DNA of 64,000 nt from Pseudomonas sp. NC02 (GCF_002874965.1 NZ_CP025624.1:4030001-4094000), one strand, 5' to 3'. Counted from the first letter of the stretch, positions 7,873 to 16,753 are shown. Program-made: numbers and translations. The notes: generated from the letters alone by a model not told the origin.

Positions 7873-8637
7873 TCAGACGGGATACTGCGACGGCGCCATC
7901 CCCAGTTCACGGCGAAACATGTCGCTGAAACTGCTCGGCGAATAACCCAGGGAACGGGCGATCGCGCTGACCGACTGGCCCTGGATCAACTCGGCCACGG
8001 CGGTGGCCAACTGCACCTGGCGGCGCCACTCGGCAAAGCCCATGCCCAGGCTGTTCTGGAACAGCCGGGCCAGGGTGCGTACGCTGGCGCCGGCGGCTTC
8101 GGCGTGCTGTTCAAAGGGAATGTCCAGGGACGGTGACGCCATCACCGCCTGGCAGGCGCTGGTCAGGCGTCGGTCGGCGCCCACGGGCAAGGCAATGCGG
8201 ATCGGCGAGCGCCGGGCCCGTTGCAGTTCCAGCAGGGCCAGGCCGACCACGGCCTCGTAGTAGGCCTGGTCCCCCTTGTCGCCCTGCTCCACCAGCGCCA
8301 CGATCAGTTCGCGCAGCAGCCCGCCGACCTCGATCACTTGCACCTGGCTGTCCAGGGTCGCTGCCAGCGCCGGGCGCAGGTAAATGTTGCGCATCTGCAA
8401 GTCCGACACCACGCGAATCCCATGCTCGACACCCGGCGGCAGCCACACCGCGCGCTGGGGCGGCACCACCAGCGCTTCCCGGGGTGTCTCGACCCACATC
8501 ACGCCGCTCATGGCATACAGCAACTGGCCCCAATCGTGTTGATGGGGCTCGACATACAACCCACGCGGGTAGGTGCGCGCCAAGGGTTGCACGGGGACGG
8601 CGTGATCACTGAGGTCGGGAGGCGCGGCAAGGGCCAT
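7873..8637 (-). CDS. AraC-family regulator with cupin sensor
   Basis: A 254-residue regulator. An N-terminal cupin (VEPHQHDWGQLLYAMSG near residue 35) precedes a C-terminal AraC helix-turn-helix pair ending SIARSLGYSPSSFSDMFRRELGMAPSQY. It probably senses a small molecule and activates the XapX-MDR genes just downstream, given the 21-bp-phased repeats in between. ATG 8637 is preferred; GTG 8646 and TTG 8655 are possible alternatives, and none has a clear ribosome-binding site. Confidence 0.82.
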   Translation of the reverse strand: MALAAPPDLSDHAVPVQPLARTYPRGLYVEPHQHDWGQLLYAMSGVMWVETPREALVVPPQRAVWLPPGVEHGIRVVSDLQMRNIYLRPALAATLDSQVQVIEVGGLLRELIVALVEQGDKGDQAYYEAVVGLALLELQRARRSPIRIALPVGADRRLTSACQAVMASPSLDIPFEQHAEAAGASVRTLARLFQNSLGMGFAEWRRQVQLATAVAELIQGQSVSAIARSLGYSPSSFSDMFRRELGMAPSQYPV

Positions 8638-8753
8638 GGAAGACACATCGTTCAAGTATGGAGCGCCATGATAAGACGTGAACCGGATGATCCGAGTGAA
8701 TTTTTACCACCTGCGCAGGGTCACTTAAAGACACAAGGAGGGTTTACGGATCC

Positions 8754-8996
8754 ATGACTAACGCAAAACTTTTCGTGATCGACTACACGCTGCATGGCCA
8801 GCCCAAGTCATTCATCATCCGCCTGGAAAAACTCGACAACGCCGAAGCCTGGCATTGGGCGAGCTGCGACGCCGGCGTAGGCCGCATCGGGCGCTTTGCC
8901 CGTGAGCAGGTGAAGAAGACGAGCCAGCCCCAGGCCGAGAAATTCGGCATCGAAAACGTGCAATGGCGCCGCTCGGATGCGCGCCCCAGCGCGTGA
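8754..8996 (+). CDS. Small conserved Pseudomonas protein (DUF6555-like)
   Basis: An 80-residue soluble protein with FVIDYTLHGQPKSFIIRLEKLDNAEAW at the N-terminus and a basic C-terminus. It has no signal peptide or membrane segment. It resembles the small DUF6555 proteins common in Pseudomonas, whose function is unknown; I recognise it only at that level. A strong AAGGAGGG precedes the ATG by about 11 bases. It is divergent from the AraC gene and followed immediately by a REP element. Confidence 0.65.
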   Translation: MTNAKLFVIDYTLHGQPKSFIIRLEKLDNAEAWHWASCDAGVGRIGRFAREQVKKTSQPQAEKFGIENVQWRRSDARPSA

Positions 8997-8998
8997 AA

Positions 8999-9100
8999 CT
9001 GTAGGAGCGAGCTTGCTCGCGAAGGTCGTTAACGATGACGCGGGGCACCTGGTGCTCCGCGTCGCTCTCGGGTGTTTCGCGAGCAAGCTCGCTCCTACAG
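8999..9100. repeat. REP inverted-repeat element, copy 3 (GTAGGAGCGAGC variant)
   Basis: Perfect 25-base arms at 8999-9023 and 9076-9100 carry the variant core GTAGGAGCGAGCTTGCTCGC rather than GTGGGAGCGGGC. It fills the space between the small DUF6555-like gene and the metallothionein gene, which are convergent. Confidence 0.9.
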
Positions 9101-9113
9101 GAGGCAGCCAGCG

Positions 9114-9284
9114 TTAGCCGTGCGCCGACTTGGCACACTCGCACCCGGTCGCCGAAGCACAAGGCTCGCCATGGGCATGATGCTCGGCGCAGCCTTGGCA
9201 GCAATAGCCCTTGCCATCCTTCATCACCGCGTTTTTCCCCAACTGGCAGTTGCAGTGGGGGCAGGCACATGTTTTCTCTTGCAT
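9114..9284 (-). CDS. bmtA: Bacterial metallothionein
   Basis: A 56-residue protein with ten cysteines and five histidines. The start is MQEKTCACPHCNC, with CCQGC in the middle and CECAKSAHG at the end. The TCxCxxCxC and YCCxxC patterns match BmtA/SmtA metallothioneins, which sequester zinc and cadmium in the cytoplasm. The ATG at 9284 follows AAGGAG by eight bases; the longer frame to 9341 has no family support. Confidence 0.9.
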   Translation of the reverse strand: MQEKTCACPHCNCQLGKNAVMKDGKGYCCQGCAEHHAHGEPCASATGCECAKSAHG

Positions 9285-9376
9285 GGTCAGACTCCTTTTT
9301 CGTGGTCGTCCAGATGCGGCGAACGCCGACACCTCAAGCAATGACTATAGGCAACGATTCAAGGTTCATAGGCCCG

Positions 9377-9832
9377 TCAGTCAGCCCGACGAGCGTTGCT
9401 GCGGTACATGAACACCAGGGCCAGCGCGAGGCACAGCATCGCCACGATGCGGCTGCCGGACAGTTCGATCGCCGGGTTGCCGAGCCAGCCGAAGTTATCG
9501 ATCAGCATGCCCATGCCCAACTGCCCGACAATCACCGCCACCGTCGCCACTGCCGTACCGACAATCGGGACCGCGCCGACCATCACCATCATGTACACCA
9601 CCCCGAACAACGCCCCGGTCAGTTGCCACTTCGGCACGTCCAGCAGGCTGACCGCGTGGGCGGGCTCAAAGAACAGAATCAGCAATCCGGTACTGATCGC
9701 GCCCACGACAAAGGTCAGCAGGCTGCTGCGCAATACGCCCACCGCCTGCCCGAGGCGGCCATTGATGGCGGCCTGCACACTCAATACCGCACCGGCGGCC
9801 ACTACCAATACCAACAACAGAATCAGGTTCAT
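9377..9832 (-). CDS. DMT-type membrane transporter half, DUF606/YdcZ family (second of a pair)
   Basis: A 151-residue protein of five predicted membrane helices with the family signatures AINGRLGQ, PKWQLTGALFGVVYM and GQLGMGMLIDNFGWLG. DUF606 proteins belong to the drug/metabolite transporter superfamily, and substrates are generally unknown. It starts four bases after the stop of a second DUF606 gene, so the two probably form a heterodimeric transporter. ATG 9832 is chosen because it opens directly into the first helix. Confidence 0.85.
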   Translation of the reverse strand: MNLILLLVLVVAAGAVLSVQAAINGRLGQAVGVLRSSLLTFVVGAISTGLLILFFEPAHAVSLLDVPKWQLTGALFGVVYMMVMVGAVPIVGTAVATVAVIVGQLGMGMLIDNFGWLGNPAIELSGSRIVAMLCLALALVFMYRSNARRAD

Positions 9833-9836
9833 CGCC

Positions 9837-10322
9837 TTAACCTCGCGCAATCAAAACAAGTGCTACCACGATCAACGCCAATGCAATCCAGCGCTCCACG
9901 TTGACCCGCTTGCGGGCAGTGCCAAACCAGCCGAAGTGGTCGATCAGCACGCTCTTGCCTACCTGGCCCGACAAGATCGCAATCATGGTCATCGCGATGC
10001 CGATATGTGGCGTAGCCAGGGTCAACACCACCACGTACATCGGCCCCAGGAAGCCACCGATCAATTGCCAGCGCGGCAGGTCGGTCAACGCCGGGCCCTT
10101 TTGCGGGCCGCTGAACAGCAACAGCAGGAACAGGATCGCCGAGCCGACGCCGAAGATGCTCAAGGTCGCCCACAAGTGGCCGACCTGCACACCCAGCGGG
10201 CCCAGCAAGCCGGCCTCCACCGACAAGCCCATGCCGGCGAAGATCACCAGCGGCAATAGCAACAACCGAAGAAACGTCTTGGGCTTGGCCTGAGCCACAC
10301 CCGCCACTGAAGAAGCCTGCAT
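9837..10322 (-). CDS. DMT-type membrane transporter half, DUF606/YdcZ family (first of a pair)
   Basis: A 161-residue membrane protein. PRWQLIGGFLGPMYVVVL and GQVGKSVLIDHFGWFG match the same motifs in the downstream partner at about 9377-9832. The two diverged copies in tandem suggest opposite-topology halves of one carrier, an arrangement common in small DMT transporters. A divergent LysR gene lies 118 bases away and is the likely regulator. Confidence 0.85.
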   Translation of the reverse strand: MQASSVAGVAQAKPKTFLRLLLLPLVIFAGMGLSVEAGLLGPLGVQVGHLWATLSIFGVGSAILFLLLLFSGPQKGPALTDLPRWQLIGGFLGPMYVVVLTLATPHIGIAMTMIAILSGQVGKSVLIDHFGWFGTARKRVNVERWIALALIVVALVLIARG

Positions 10323-10440
10323 ACATCACCTGCGCGTTAGAGAGAGGAACAATGGCGCGTATTATCCGGTGGCACTGCTGTGCGATAAATGGGAGCATGC
10401 CGACAACACCTTTGCGCAATACGCACAGCATGGAGTGATG

Positions 10441-11373
10441 ATGCAGGGTTTGAACGAACTGAGCTTCAAGGCGCTTCGCCTGTTTGTCGCGGTATTGGAC
10501 TACGGCAGCTTCTCCGAAGTCGCACGCCGCGAAGGCCTGGCGCCCTCCTCCATTTCCCGGCAGGTGCAGTTGATGGAGCAGGCCCTGGGCCAACAGTTGC
10601 TGTACCGCCATACCCGTGCGGTCAGCCCTACCGAAGCCGGTCGCCTGCTGGGCCGGCATGCGCGATTGATGCTGGAGCAACTGGAAGCCGCCGGCCAGGC
10701 GTTGCAGGAACAGGAAAGCGAACCCAGCGGCCTGGTGCGCATCAATGCGCCGATGGTGTTTGGCCAACGCCACCTCTCGCCGTGGCTTGGGGAGCTGTGT
10801 CGGCGTTACCCGAAGCTGCAACTGGATATCCAGCAAACCGACACCTACGTCGACCCGTTGCAAGACGGCACAGACCTGCTGTTTCGCATCGGTGTGCTGA
10901 ACGATTCCGGCATGCAGGCGCGAATCTTCGCCCCCCAGCGCTTTCGTCTCGCTGCCAGCCCCGGCTATCTGGAGCGTTTCGGTACGCCCCGGCATCCGGA
11001 CGAACTGGTGAACCACCAGTGCCTGGCCTACAAGGGCGTCACCGGCCAGCAGCGCTGGTTCTTCCGCCGCGACCAGGGCGACTGGACGTCCTACAGCGTC
11101 AAGGGCCCGATCACCGGCAACCACGCCGACACCCTGACCCACGCTGCCGAACAAGGCCTGGGGCTGGTGGTGTTCCCGTCATGGTTGATCGGTGAAGGCC
11201 TGCGCGCCGGCACGCTGCAGGCGGTGCTCAGCGACTATGAAGTGGCGACGACCCTGGAGCCGCAACAGATTGCTGCGCTGTGGCCGGGTAGCCGGCGGCT
11301 GTCGTTGAAGGTGCGGACCGTGATTGATTACTTCGTCGAGTGTTTTGGGGCAGTGCCTTACTGGGACCGTTGA
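10441..11373 (+). CDS. LysR-family transcriptional regulator
   Basis: A 310-residue LysR protein. The N-terminal winged helix-turn-helix reads FVAVLDYGSFSEVARREGLAPSSISRQ (about residues 15-41), followed by a substrate-binding domain of the GcvA/PecT-like group. GGAG lies five bases before ATG 10441, so this start is preferred over the ATG at 10438. It is divergent from the paired DUF606 transporter, which it probably regulates. Confidence 0.86.
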   Translation: MQGLNELSFKALRLFVAVLDYGSFSEVARREGLAPSSISRQVQLMEQALGQQLLYRHTRAVSPTEAGRLLGRHARLMLEQLEAAGQALQEQESEPSGLVRINAPMVFGQRHLSPWLGELCRRYPKLQLDIQQTDTYVDPLQDGTDLLFRIGVLNDSGMQARIFAPQRFRLAASPGYLERFGTPRHPDELVNHQCLAYKGVTGQQRWFFRRDQGDWTSYSVKGPITGNHADTLTHAAEQGLGLVVFPSWLIGEGLRAGTLQAVLSDYEVATTLEPQQIAALWPGSRRLSLKVRTVIDYFVECFGAVPYWDR

Positions 11374-11590
11374 GCAACTGTGGGAAACTATTCGGCCCGC
11401 ACTGTCGGGAAAAATCCCCCTCCAAGTAAGTCCGATCTGATTTTCCACAACACGGGTCAAAAACCGCTTGCACTCGGGCAGACTTCGAGGAATTCCTTCA
11501 GGAGAGACGTCATGGATGCCAGTCATTACCCGTTCGGAAACCTGCAATCGTCCCCGCAAAAATCACCCTCCGCCAGCAGTCGGTTGATCT

Positions 11591-11628
11591 TTGCCTGCTT
11601 ACGAAATTTTGGCTATATTTGGCCAAAA
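11591..11628 (+). promoter_or_regulatory. Promoter and operator of the Phd/PIN toxin-antitoxin operon
   Basis: TTGCCT (11591-11596) and TATATT (11614-11619) are separated by 17 bases. The inverted repeat TTTTGGC/GCCAAAA (11607-11613 and 11622-11628) encloses the -10 box, as expected for autorepression by the antitoxin. The antitoxin ATG is 15 bases further on. Confidence 0.65.
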
Positions 11629-11643
11629 CCTCGAGAAGACCAA

Positions 11644-11883
11644 ATGATTACCGTACCGTTGGGTGAAGCAAAAAATAATTTATCAAAACTGGTCGATGAT
11701 GCCGCCGCCGGCCAAATCATCACCATAGCCAAGCATGGGCGGGCGATGGCTCGCCTTGTTCCTGTCGGGAAACCGACAGGCCGGCGAATCGGCGCGATGA
11801 AGGGCAAACTGGTGGTGCCGGATGACTTCGATGCGCCATTGCCAGACGTCATGCTGGATGCGTTTGAGGGAAACCACCCATGA
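11644..11883 (+). CDS. Phd/YefM-family antitoxin
   Basis: A 79-residue protein starting MITVPLGEAKNNLSKLVDDA, the canonical Phd/YefM DNA-binding N-terminus, with a C-terminal toxin-binding tail. Role: bind and neutralise the PIN toxin and repress the operon. The start at 11644 follows GAGAAG and lies just behind a promoter with an operator palindrome. An in-frame ATG at 11513 with a good AGGAGAG site could add 44 residues, but the promoter lies inside that extension. It overlaps the toxin start by four bases. Confidence 0.88.
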   Translation: MITVPLGEAKNNLSKLVDDAAAGQIITIAKHGRAMARLVPVGKPTGRRIGAMKGKLVVPDDFDAPLPDVMLDAFEGNHP

Positions 11884-12257
11884 GAATACTGCTGGATACC
11901 CACATCCTGCTTTGGGCCCTGAGCGATGATCCAAAACTGCCAGCGAAGGCCAGAAAGCTGATCGAGAACGCGGCTGAAATTTACGTCAGTGCCGCCACAT
12001 TCTGGGAGCTGGCGATAAAGGTCGGGCTCGGGAAGCTCAACGTAAACCTGGACGAAATTCGCGAATACTGCCTGGAAAGCGGCTACGTGGAACTGCCCAT
12101 CACCTCGGAGCACGCCATCGCGGTCAAGGACCTTGAACACCATCACAGGGACCCGTTTGATCGGCTCATCATTGCAACGGCTATCATTGAGCCGATGAAG
12201 TTAGTGACAGCCGACCCGATGGTGGCGAAATACACATCATTGGCCGTTTTGACTTAA
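11880..12257 (+). CDS. PIN-domain (VapC-type) ribonuclease toxin
   Basis: A 125-residue PIN protein. The acidic metal-binding residues are visible: LLDTHILLW (Asp6), FWELAIKVGLGK (Glu near 43) and DPFDRLIIATA (Asp near 99), followed by VTADPMVAKY. Such toxins cleave RNA in the cytoplasm until bound by the antitoxin. ATGA overlap with the Phd-like gene implies translational coupling. It is convergent with mntH ten bases away. Confidence 0.9.
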   Translation: MRILLDTHILLWALSDDPKLPAKARKLIENAAEIYVSAATFWELAIKVGLGKLNVNLDEIREYCLESGYVELPITSEHAIAVKDLEHHHRDPFDRLIIATAIIEPMKLVTADPMVAKYTSLAVLT

Positions 12258-12267
12258 TTCACTTCGC

Positions 12268-13587
12268 TCAAAACAACCACTGCCCGATCAGCCAGGCATT
12301 CGCCCCGCTGATCACCACAAACAAGCTCCAGGCCAGCAGCCGCGTAGGCAAGCTGTTGACGAACGGCCCCATCAGGCGCTTGTCACCCGTCATGCGGATC
12401 AGCGGAAACAACGCAAACGGCAACTGCAGGCTCAACACCACCTGGCTGAGGATCAGCAGCTTGCCGATGGCATCATCCCCCATCAGCCACACCCCGAGGA
12501 ACGCCGGGATCAGCGCCAGGCCACGGGTGATCAGGCGTCGCTGCCAGCAGGGAATGCGCAGGTTGAGGTAGCCTTCCATGATCACTTGCCCGGCAATGGT
12601 GCCGGTGAACGTGGAGCTCTGGCCCGAAGCCAACAGCGCAACACCGAACAGCACGCTGGCGAACGCGCCACCCACCAGCGGGTCGAGCAAGTGATAGGCG
12701 TCCTGGATTTCCACCACATCAGTGTGGCCGGTCTGGTGGAACGCAGCGGCGGCCAGTATCAGGATTGCCGCGTTGACCAGCAGTGCCAGGGACAGGGAAC
12801 CGATGGTATCGATACGCGCCAATTTCACCGCGTCCTGGCGGCTGGCCAGGTCCTTGCCGACCAGCCGGGTTTGCACGATGGAGCTGTGCAGGTAGAGGTT
12901 ATGGGGCATCACCGTGGCCCCCAGTATGCCAATGGCCAGGTACAACGGTGCGGCATCACTGATGGCGGACAACGACGGGGTGAAACCACGAAACACGTCG
13001 GGCCAGTAAGGCTTGATCAGCACCAGCTCGATGAAGAAACACACGCCGATAGTCGCCACCAGTGCCAGCATGATCGCTTCCAGCCGGCGGAAGCCTCGAT
13101 TTTGCAGGGCCAGGATCAGCAAGGTATCGAAGGCAGTGATGACAATCCCGGTGGTCAGTGACACGCCCAGCAACAGGTGAAACGCCAGGGCGCAGCCGAG
13201 GACTTCGGCGAGGTCGGTGGCGATGATCGAGATTTCCGCAAGGATCCACTGCACGAACGACGAGCGCCGGCTGTAGCGCTCGCGGCTCAGTTGCGCCAGG
13301 TCCTTGCCGGTGGCGATACCCAGCCGTGAGCACAGGCACTGCACCGCCATCCCCGCCAGGCTCGCCAGCAGCACCACGAACAACAGGTTGTAGCCGTAGC
13401 GCGAACCGGCCTCGATGGCGGTGGCCCAGTTGCCCGGGTCCATATAGCCGATGGAAATCAGCAAGCCAGGGCCGGCAAACATCAGCGCACGTTTGAAAAA
13501 CGAGGCACGGGGATCAACGACGATGGAGCCGGCGACTTCCGGCGGGCAGAACGGGGCGGTAGCGATTTTGGGCAGGCTGAATTTCAC
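12268..13587 (-). CDS. mntH: NRAMP-family Mn2+/H+ symporter
   Basis: A 439-residue inner membrane protein of about eleven helices. The metal-binding motif GYMDPGNWATAIEAG in helix 1 and GATVMPHNLYLHSSIV in helix 6 define the NRAMP family. It imports Mn2+ (and Fe2+) with protons. The start is uncertain: GTG 13587 opens into MKFSLPKIA-like sequence typical of Pseudomonas MntH, while a TTG at 13611 would add eight residues. Neither has a clear ribosome-binding site. Confidence 0.9.
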   Translation of the reverse strand: MKFSLPKIATAPFCPPEVAGSIVVDPRASFFKRALMFAGPGLLISIGYMDPGNWATAIEAGSRYGYNLLFVVLLASLAGMAVQCLCSRLGIATGKDLAQLSRERYSRRSSFVQWILAEISIIATDLAEVLGCALAFHLLLGVSLTTGIVITAFDTLLILALQNRGFRRLEAIMLALVATIGVCFFIELVLIKPYWPDVFRGFTPSLSAISDAAPLYLAIGILGATVMPHNLYLHSSIVQTRLVGKDLASRQDAVKLARIDTIGSLSLALLVNAAILILAAAAFHQTGHTDVVEIQDAYHLLDPLVGGAFASVLFGVALLASGQSSTFTGTIAGQVIMEGYLNLRIPCWQRRLITRGLALIPAFLGVWLMGDDAIGKLLILSQVVLSLQLPFALFPLIRMTGDKRLMGPFVNSLPTRLLAWSLFVVISGANAWLIGQWLF

Positions 13588-13628
13588 GCGGGGTACCAGG
13601 CTTTCACACAAGACGTGAACGCAGCTTA

Positions 13629-15182
13629 TCAGTCAGACGCAACGGTACGCATCACCGTCTCCCGGGGCAGATCAAATGCCTCTACCACCTGGACCACCAG
13701 ATCCATCTCCTGGTTCAGTGCTTCACGCTCCAGGCGCTCGCGAATCACCCCGATCACCAGCACCGCCAGGGTGGTGATGGAATACGCGGGGCCGGAAAAC
13801 GCCCGCACGCCGGTCACCAGCAGCATCGCCGCCGCGAGCGCCTGCCCCACCACCGGAATGGCCGTGGCCGCGCCCCGGCGCAGGATAAACCCGGTCAACC
13901 CGGCCAGCGCGGTCCCGCTGAGGGCAGTGGTGGCTGAGCGCCCGACATCGAAACGATTGAAAAAACCCTGTTCCTTTTGTGCCGCAGCCTTCAACTCTGC
14001 CTCGAACACTTGGCGATCAGCCTGGCTGAGCTTGTCCTTGTATTGCTCGATCAGCCGTTCGGCAACCTGCAGTTCCAGATCAGCAAGGGCCACTTTCTCG
14101 ATCGGTTGATCAAACTTGATACCCACCCGCTGCGCCACGTCCTGGGCGATTTCGCGATAGCTCACGCCATGACCACGGGCCAGGTTCATAAAGGTGTCGC
14201 CGCCCATGCGCTGCAACTCGATGGCCAGCTTCAAGGGCTCGCGCACGGTGGCGTCGATAGAGGCACTGCGCTTTTGCGCCATCAGCTCGGCGAAAAACTG
14301 CAACTCCTCCGGCCGCGCCTGCACCAGCAGCGGGAACAGCTCGACATCCTCTTCCGCAAAGCGCACTTCGCTGCTGCGTTGATCGGCGCGGATCATGCCC
14401 CGGCGTTCCTGCAGCAGGTCGGTGTACTGCACCACCGTCTTCAGTTGCGGCCAATACGCGGCGTGGTCGAACGTGGCCAGGTGCACGTTGGCGACCTTGG
14501 CCTTGAGCGCCGGTGTCAGCGGGATCGCATAACGACCGATGCAGCGCTCGGTGTCCGGCTTGAGCGCCAGCGCCCAATCCTTGCTCGAGTGGCAGTTGAT
14601 CACCCGACCGCTGAGCGGCGCCGAGACCAGGTCCCAGGGGCTGGAGGTACAAATCGCACCGCCCATCAGCAGCAGGTTGTTCAGCGGCAACTCACGGGCC
14701 ACCTCAGGGCTGGCCAGCAGGCTCTTGACCAGGATCCGCGCGCCCAGGGAGTGGCCGATCAGGTTGATCTGCCGCACCTTGATCGACTCGCCATGGAGGT
14801 AGTTGGCCAATTCGGGCAGCAGGCTTTTGGCGACCTCATCCACCCGCGCCTCGACGCTTTTGTAGTGGTCGAGGAAATAGGCAATCGCCTTGCCCACCCC
14901 GATGGTTGCGGCACCCAGGCTGCCGCCACCCAACATCGAGGTAATCACATCCTTGAACGGCGCAAACAGGTTTTCCAGGAAATGCCCTGCCGGCCAGAAC
15001 AGCATCAGGTTGGTGGAGCCTTCGATGGTTGCCAGTTGCCGGGAGAAACTACCCAGTTGTTGCTGGTTGAAGAACGCCGAATAACCATGCACGTAGAGAT
15101 TGAGCACATCCCCCTGGGGCTCGCCACACAACACAAACGTGGGCTTGCGGGTGCGGTGCATTTCATCCCACTGGTGTTGCAT
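13629..15182 (-). CDS. DUF726-like alpha/beta hydrolase fused to a YaaW-like domain
   Basis: A 517-residue two-part protein. Residues 1-260 form an alpha/beta hydrolase with the nucleophile elbow NLIGHSLGARIL (Ser145). Asp202 (SSKDWAL) and His240 (FDHAAYW) are likely triad partners, as in the DUF726 family. Residues about 276-480 resemble E. coli YaaW: an acidic start, LQRMGGDTFMNLARGHGVSYREI near 323-345, then two hydrophobic segments near 440-480. The YaaW function is unknown. AGGAG lies about 11 bases before ATG 15182. The fusion suggests a membrane-associated lipase or esterase; substrate unknown. Confidence 0.75.
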   Translation of the reverse strand: MQHQWDEMHRTRKPTFVLCGEPQGDVLNLYVHGYSAFFNQQQLGSFSRQLATIEGSTNLMLFWPAGHFLENLFAPFKDVITSMLGGGSLGAATIGVGKAIAYFLDHYKSVEARVDEVAKSLLPELANYLHGESIKVRQINLIGHSLGARILVKSLLASPEVARELPLNNLLLMGGAICTSSPWDLVSAPLSGRVINCHSSKDWALALKPDTERCIGRYAIPLTPALKAKVANVHLATFDHAAYWPQLKTVVQYTDLLQERRGMIRADQRSSEVRFAEEDVELFPLLVQARPEELQFFAELMAQKRSASIDATVREPLKLAIELQRMGGDTFMNLARGHGVSYREIAQDVAQRVGIKFDQPIEKVALADLELQVAERLIEQYKDKLSQADRQVFEAELKAAAQKEQGFFNRFDVGRSATTALSGTALAGLTGFILRRGAATAIPVVGQALAAAMLLVTGVRAFSGPAYSITTLAVLVIGVIRERLEREALNQEMDLVVQVVEAFDLPRETVMRTVASD

Positions 15183-15363
15183 GTGACGGTGACTCCTGGC
15201 GACGACGGAGGGCGATAGTAACAAAGGGCGGGCTACGGGAATGTGAAAAACTGATACTCGGACTATCCATATCGCTGCACAGTGATGACAAAAAACGCGG
15301 ATTTTGTTCGCAGATTCAGTCCATTAACCTTTGTCGGGTCAACCACTGAAACCGAGGAACACC

Positions 15364-15765
15364 ATGAGCAAGCCCGAGTTTTTCATCACACCCGGTTACG
15401 GCGACATTGCACGCGAAACCCTGCATTACACCCAGGCGGTCAAAATCGGCAACCGCGTCGAAACCTCGGGCCAGGGCGGCTGGGATGACGAGTTCCAGAT
15501 TCCCGAATCCCTCACCGACGAGATCGCCCTGGCCTTTCAAAACCTCGAACGCACCCTGGCGGCAGCCGGCGCCGGCTGGGAGCATGTGGTACACGTCAAT
15601 TCCTACCACGTGGGAGGTTTCCCGCCGGAGGTGAACGAGCAGATGGTCAAGTGGTACCGCCATTACATGCCCAATCACGCCCCCATCTGGACTGAGCTGG
15701 GAGTAGAAGCCCTGGGGCTGCCGGCAATGCGCATTGAAATCCGCGTGACAGCGATTATTGCCTGA
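15364..15765 (+). CDS. RidA-family protein
   Basis: A 133-residue Rid/YjgF-like protein. VETSGQGGWDD near residue 34, a conserved NLERTLAAAGAGWEHVVHVNSY stretch and the C-terminal MRIEIRVTAII fit the family, which hydrolyses reactive imine/enamine intermediates of PLP enzymes. It deviates from archetypal RidA in the final segment, so it probably belongs to a Rid subfamily other than the deaminase proper. GAGGA precedes the ATG. The 3' end overlaps the convergent LysR gene by 11 bases. Confidence 0.82.
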   Translation: MSKPEFFITPGYGDIARETLHYTQAVKIGNRVETSGQGGWDDEFQIPESLTDEIALAFQNLERTLAAAGAGWEHVVHVNSYHVGGFPPEVNEQMVKWYRHYMPNHAPIWTELGVEALGLPAMRIEIRVTAIIA

Positions 15766-16651
15766 CGCCGAACCGCTCGATCACCCAGTCGATAAACACC
15801 TTCAGCCGGGCGTTCTGATGGCGATTGGGTGGATAGATGACGTGCAACGGCGTGGCGGGCCGGGTCCAGTCTTCGAGTACCGGGACTAACTGGCCTGCCT
15901 CGACGTAGTAGTCAACGATGGTCTTGAAATGCTGCCCGACGCCCAGGCCGGCGAGCAGCATTTCCTTGAGGCCGTTGCCTTCGTTGGTGGAAAACGCGCA
16001 GTTGCCTACCTCATACCGAGTCGCGCCCTTCTCGAAAATCAACGGCTCCGGCTTACCCGACCCGGCAAAGAAATACCCCGCCTTGAGGTGGTTCTTCTCG
16101 AGGTCCTCGGGAGACACGGGAGTACCCATGCGCTCCAGGTAGCCGGGGGCCGCGCAAGTGACGTACTCGAGGTCGACAACCTTGCGGGCGATCATTGCCA
16201 TGTCATCGAGCTTGCCAGCGCGCAGCACGCAATCCACACCCTCCCCCACGATATTCACGGCGCGGTCGCTGATGCCCAGGGCGATGGTGATCTCAGGGTA
16301 CTCACGATGAAAATCCACCAGCGCCGGGATCAGCAGGCAATTGGCAAAGGACGCCGGCGCATCCACTTTCAGGTGGCCGCCGGGCTTGAGCTTCTGCCCG
16401 CGCAGGGCATTGTCCAGTTCATCGAGTTCCGCCACCAGGCACAGCGCGTGGCTGTAGTACTCCAACCCCTCCGGCGTCGCCGCCAGCGCACGGGTGGTGC
16501 GATGCATCAACTTGACGCCAAGGTGCTTCTCCAGGTCCGTGATGAGTTTACTGACGGTGGAACGCGGCAGTGCCAACTGGTCGGACGCGCGGCTGAAGGA
16601 GCCGGTTTCGACGACACGGACGAAGGCACGCATGGCGAGGAGTTGGTTCAC
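15755..16651 (-). CDS. LysR-family regulator
   Basis: A 298-residue LysR protein starting with the winged helix-turn-helix (MRAFVRVVETGSFSRASDQL). The helix-turn-helix continues LPRSTVSKLITDLEKHLG. The substrate-binding domain is of the CrgA-like type. GTG 16651 is chosen because GGA lies upstream and the domain begins within ten residues; upstream in-frame codons lack support. It may control the convergent ridA gene, but no divergent target is present. Confidence 0.83.
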   Translation of the reverse strand: MNQLLAMRAFVRVVETGSFSRASDQLALPRSTVSKLITDLEKHLGVKLMHRTTRALAATPEGLEYYSHALCLVAELDELDNALRGQKLKPGGHLKVDAPASFANCLLIPALVDFHREYPEITIALGISDRAVNIVGEGVDCVLRAGKLDDMAMIARKVVDLEYVTCAAPGYLERMGTPVSPEDLEKNHLKAGYFFAGSGKPEPLIFEKGATRYEVGNCAFSTNEGNGLKEMLLAGLGVGQHFKTIVDYYVEAGQLVPVLEDWTRPATPLHVIYPPNRHQNARLKVFIDWVIERFGVRQ

Positions 16652-16730
16652 GTTGATGTCCGATGAGGGCAAGAATGGCGAGTATTGTCCATTAAGCTGC
16701 ACAATGACGACAGGCATTCAGCGAACAAAA

Positions 16731-16753
16731 AAGCCCGGCGCATGGCCGGGCTT
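16731..16753 (-). terminator. Rho-independent terminator of the higBA-like pair
   Basis: A 9-bp stem (16731-16739 with 16745-16753, loop GCATG) is followed, on the minus strand, by TTTTTTG. It begins 17 bases after the antitoxin stop codon, an excellent intrinsic terminator for the toxin-antitoxin transcript. Confidence 0.85.

Noticed and set aside
9288..9376. A MerR/CueR-type operator before the metallothionein gene
   Set aside because: ACCT...AGGT ends can be found, but the spacing and the -35/-10 layout do not fit that regulator family.
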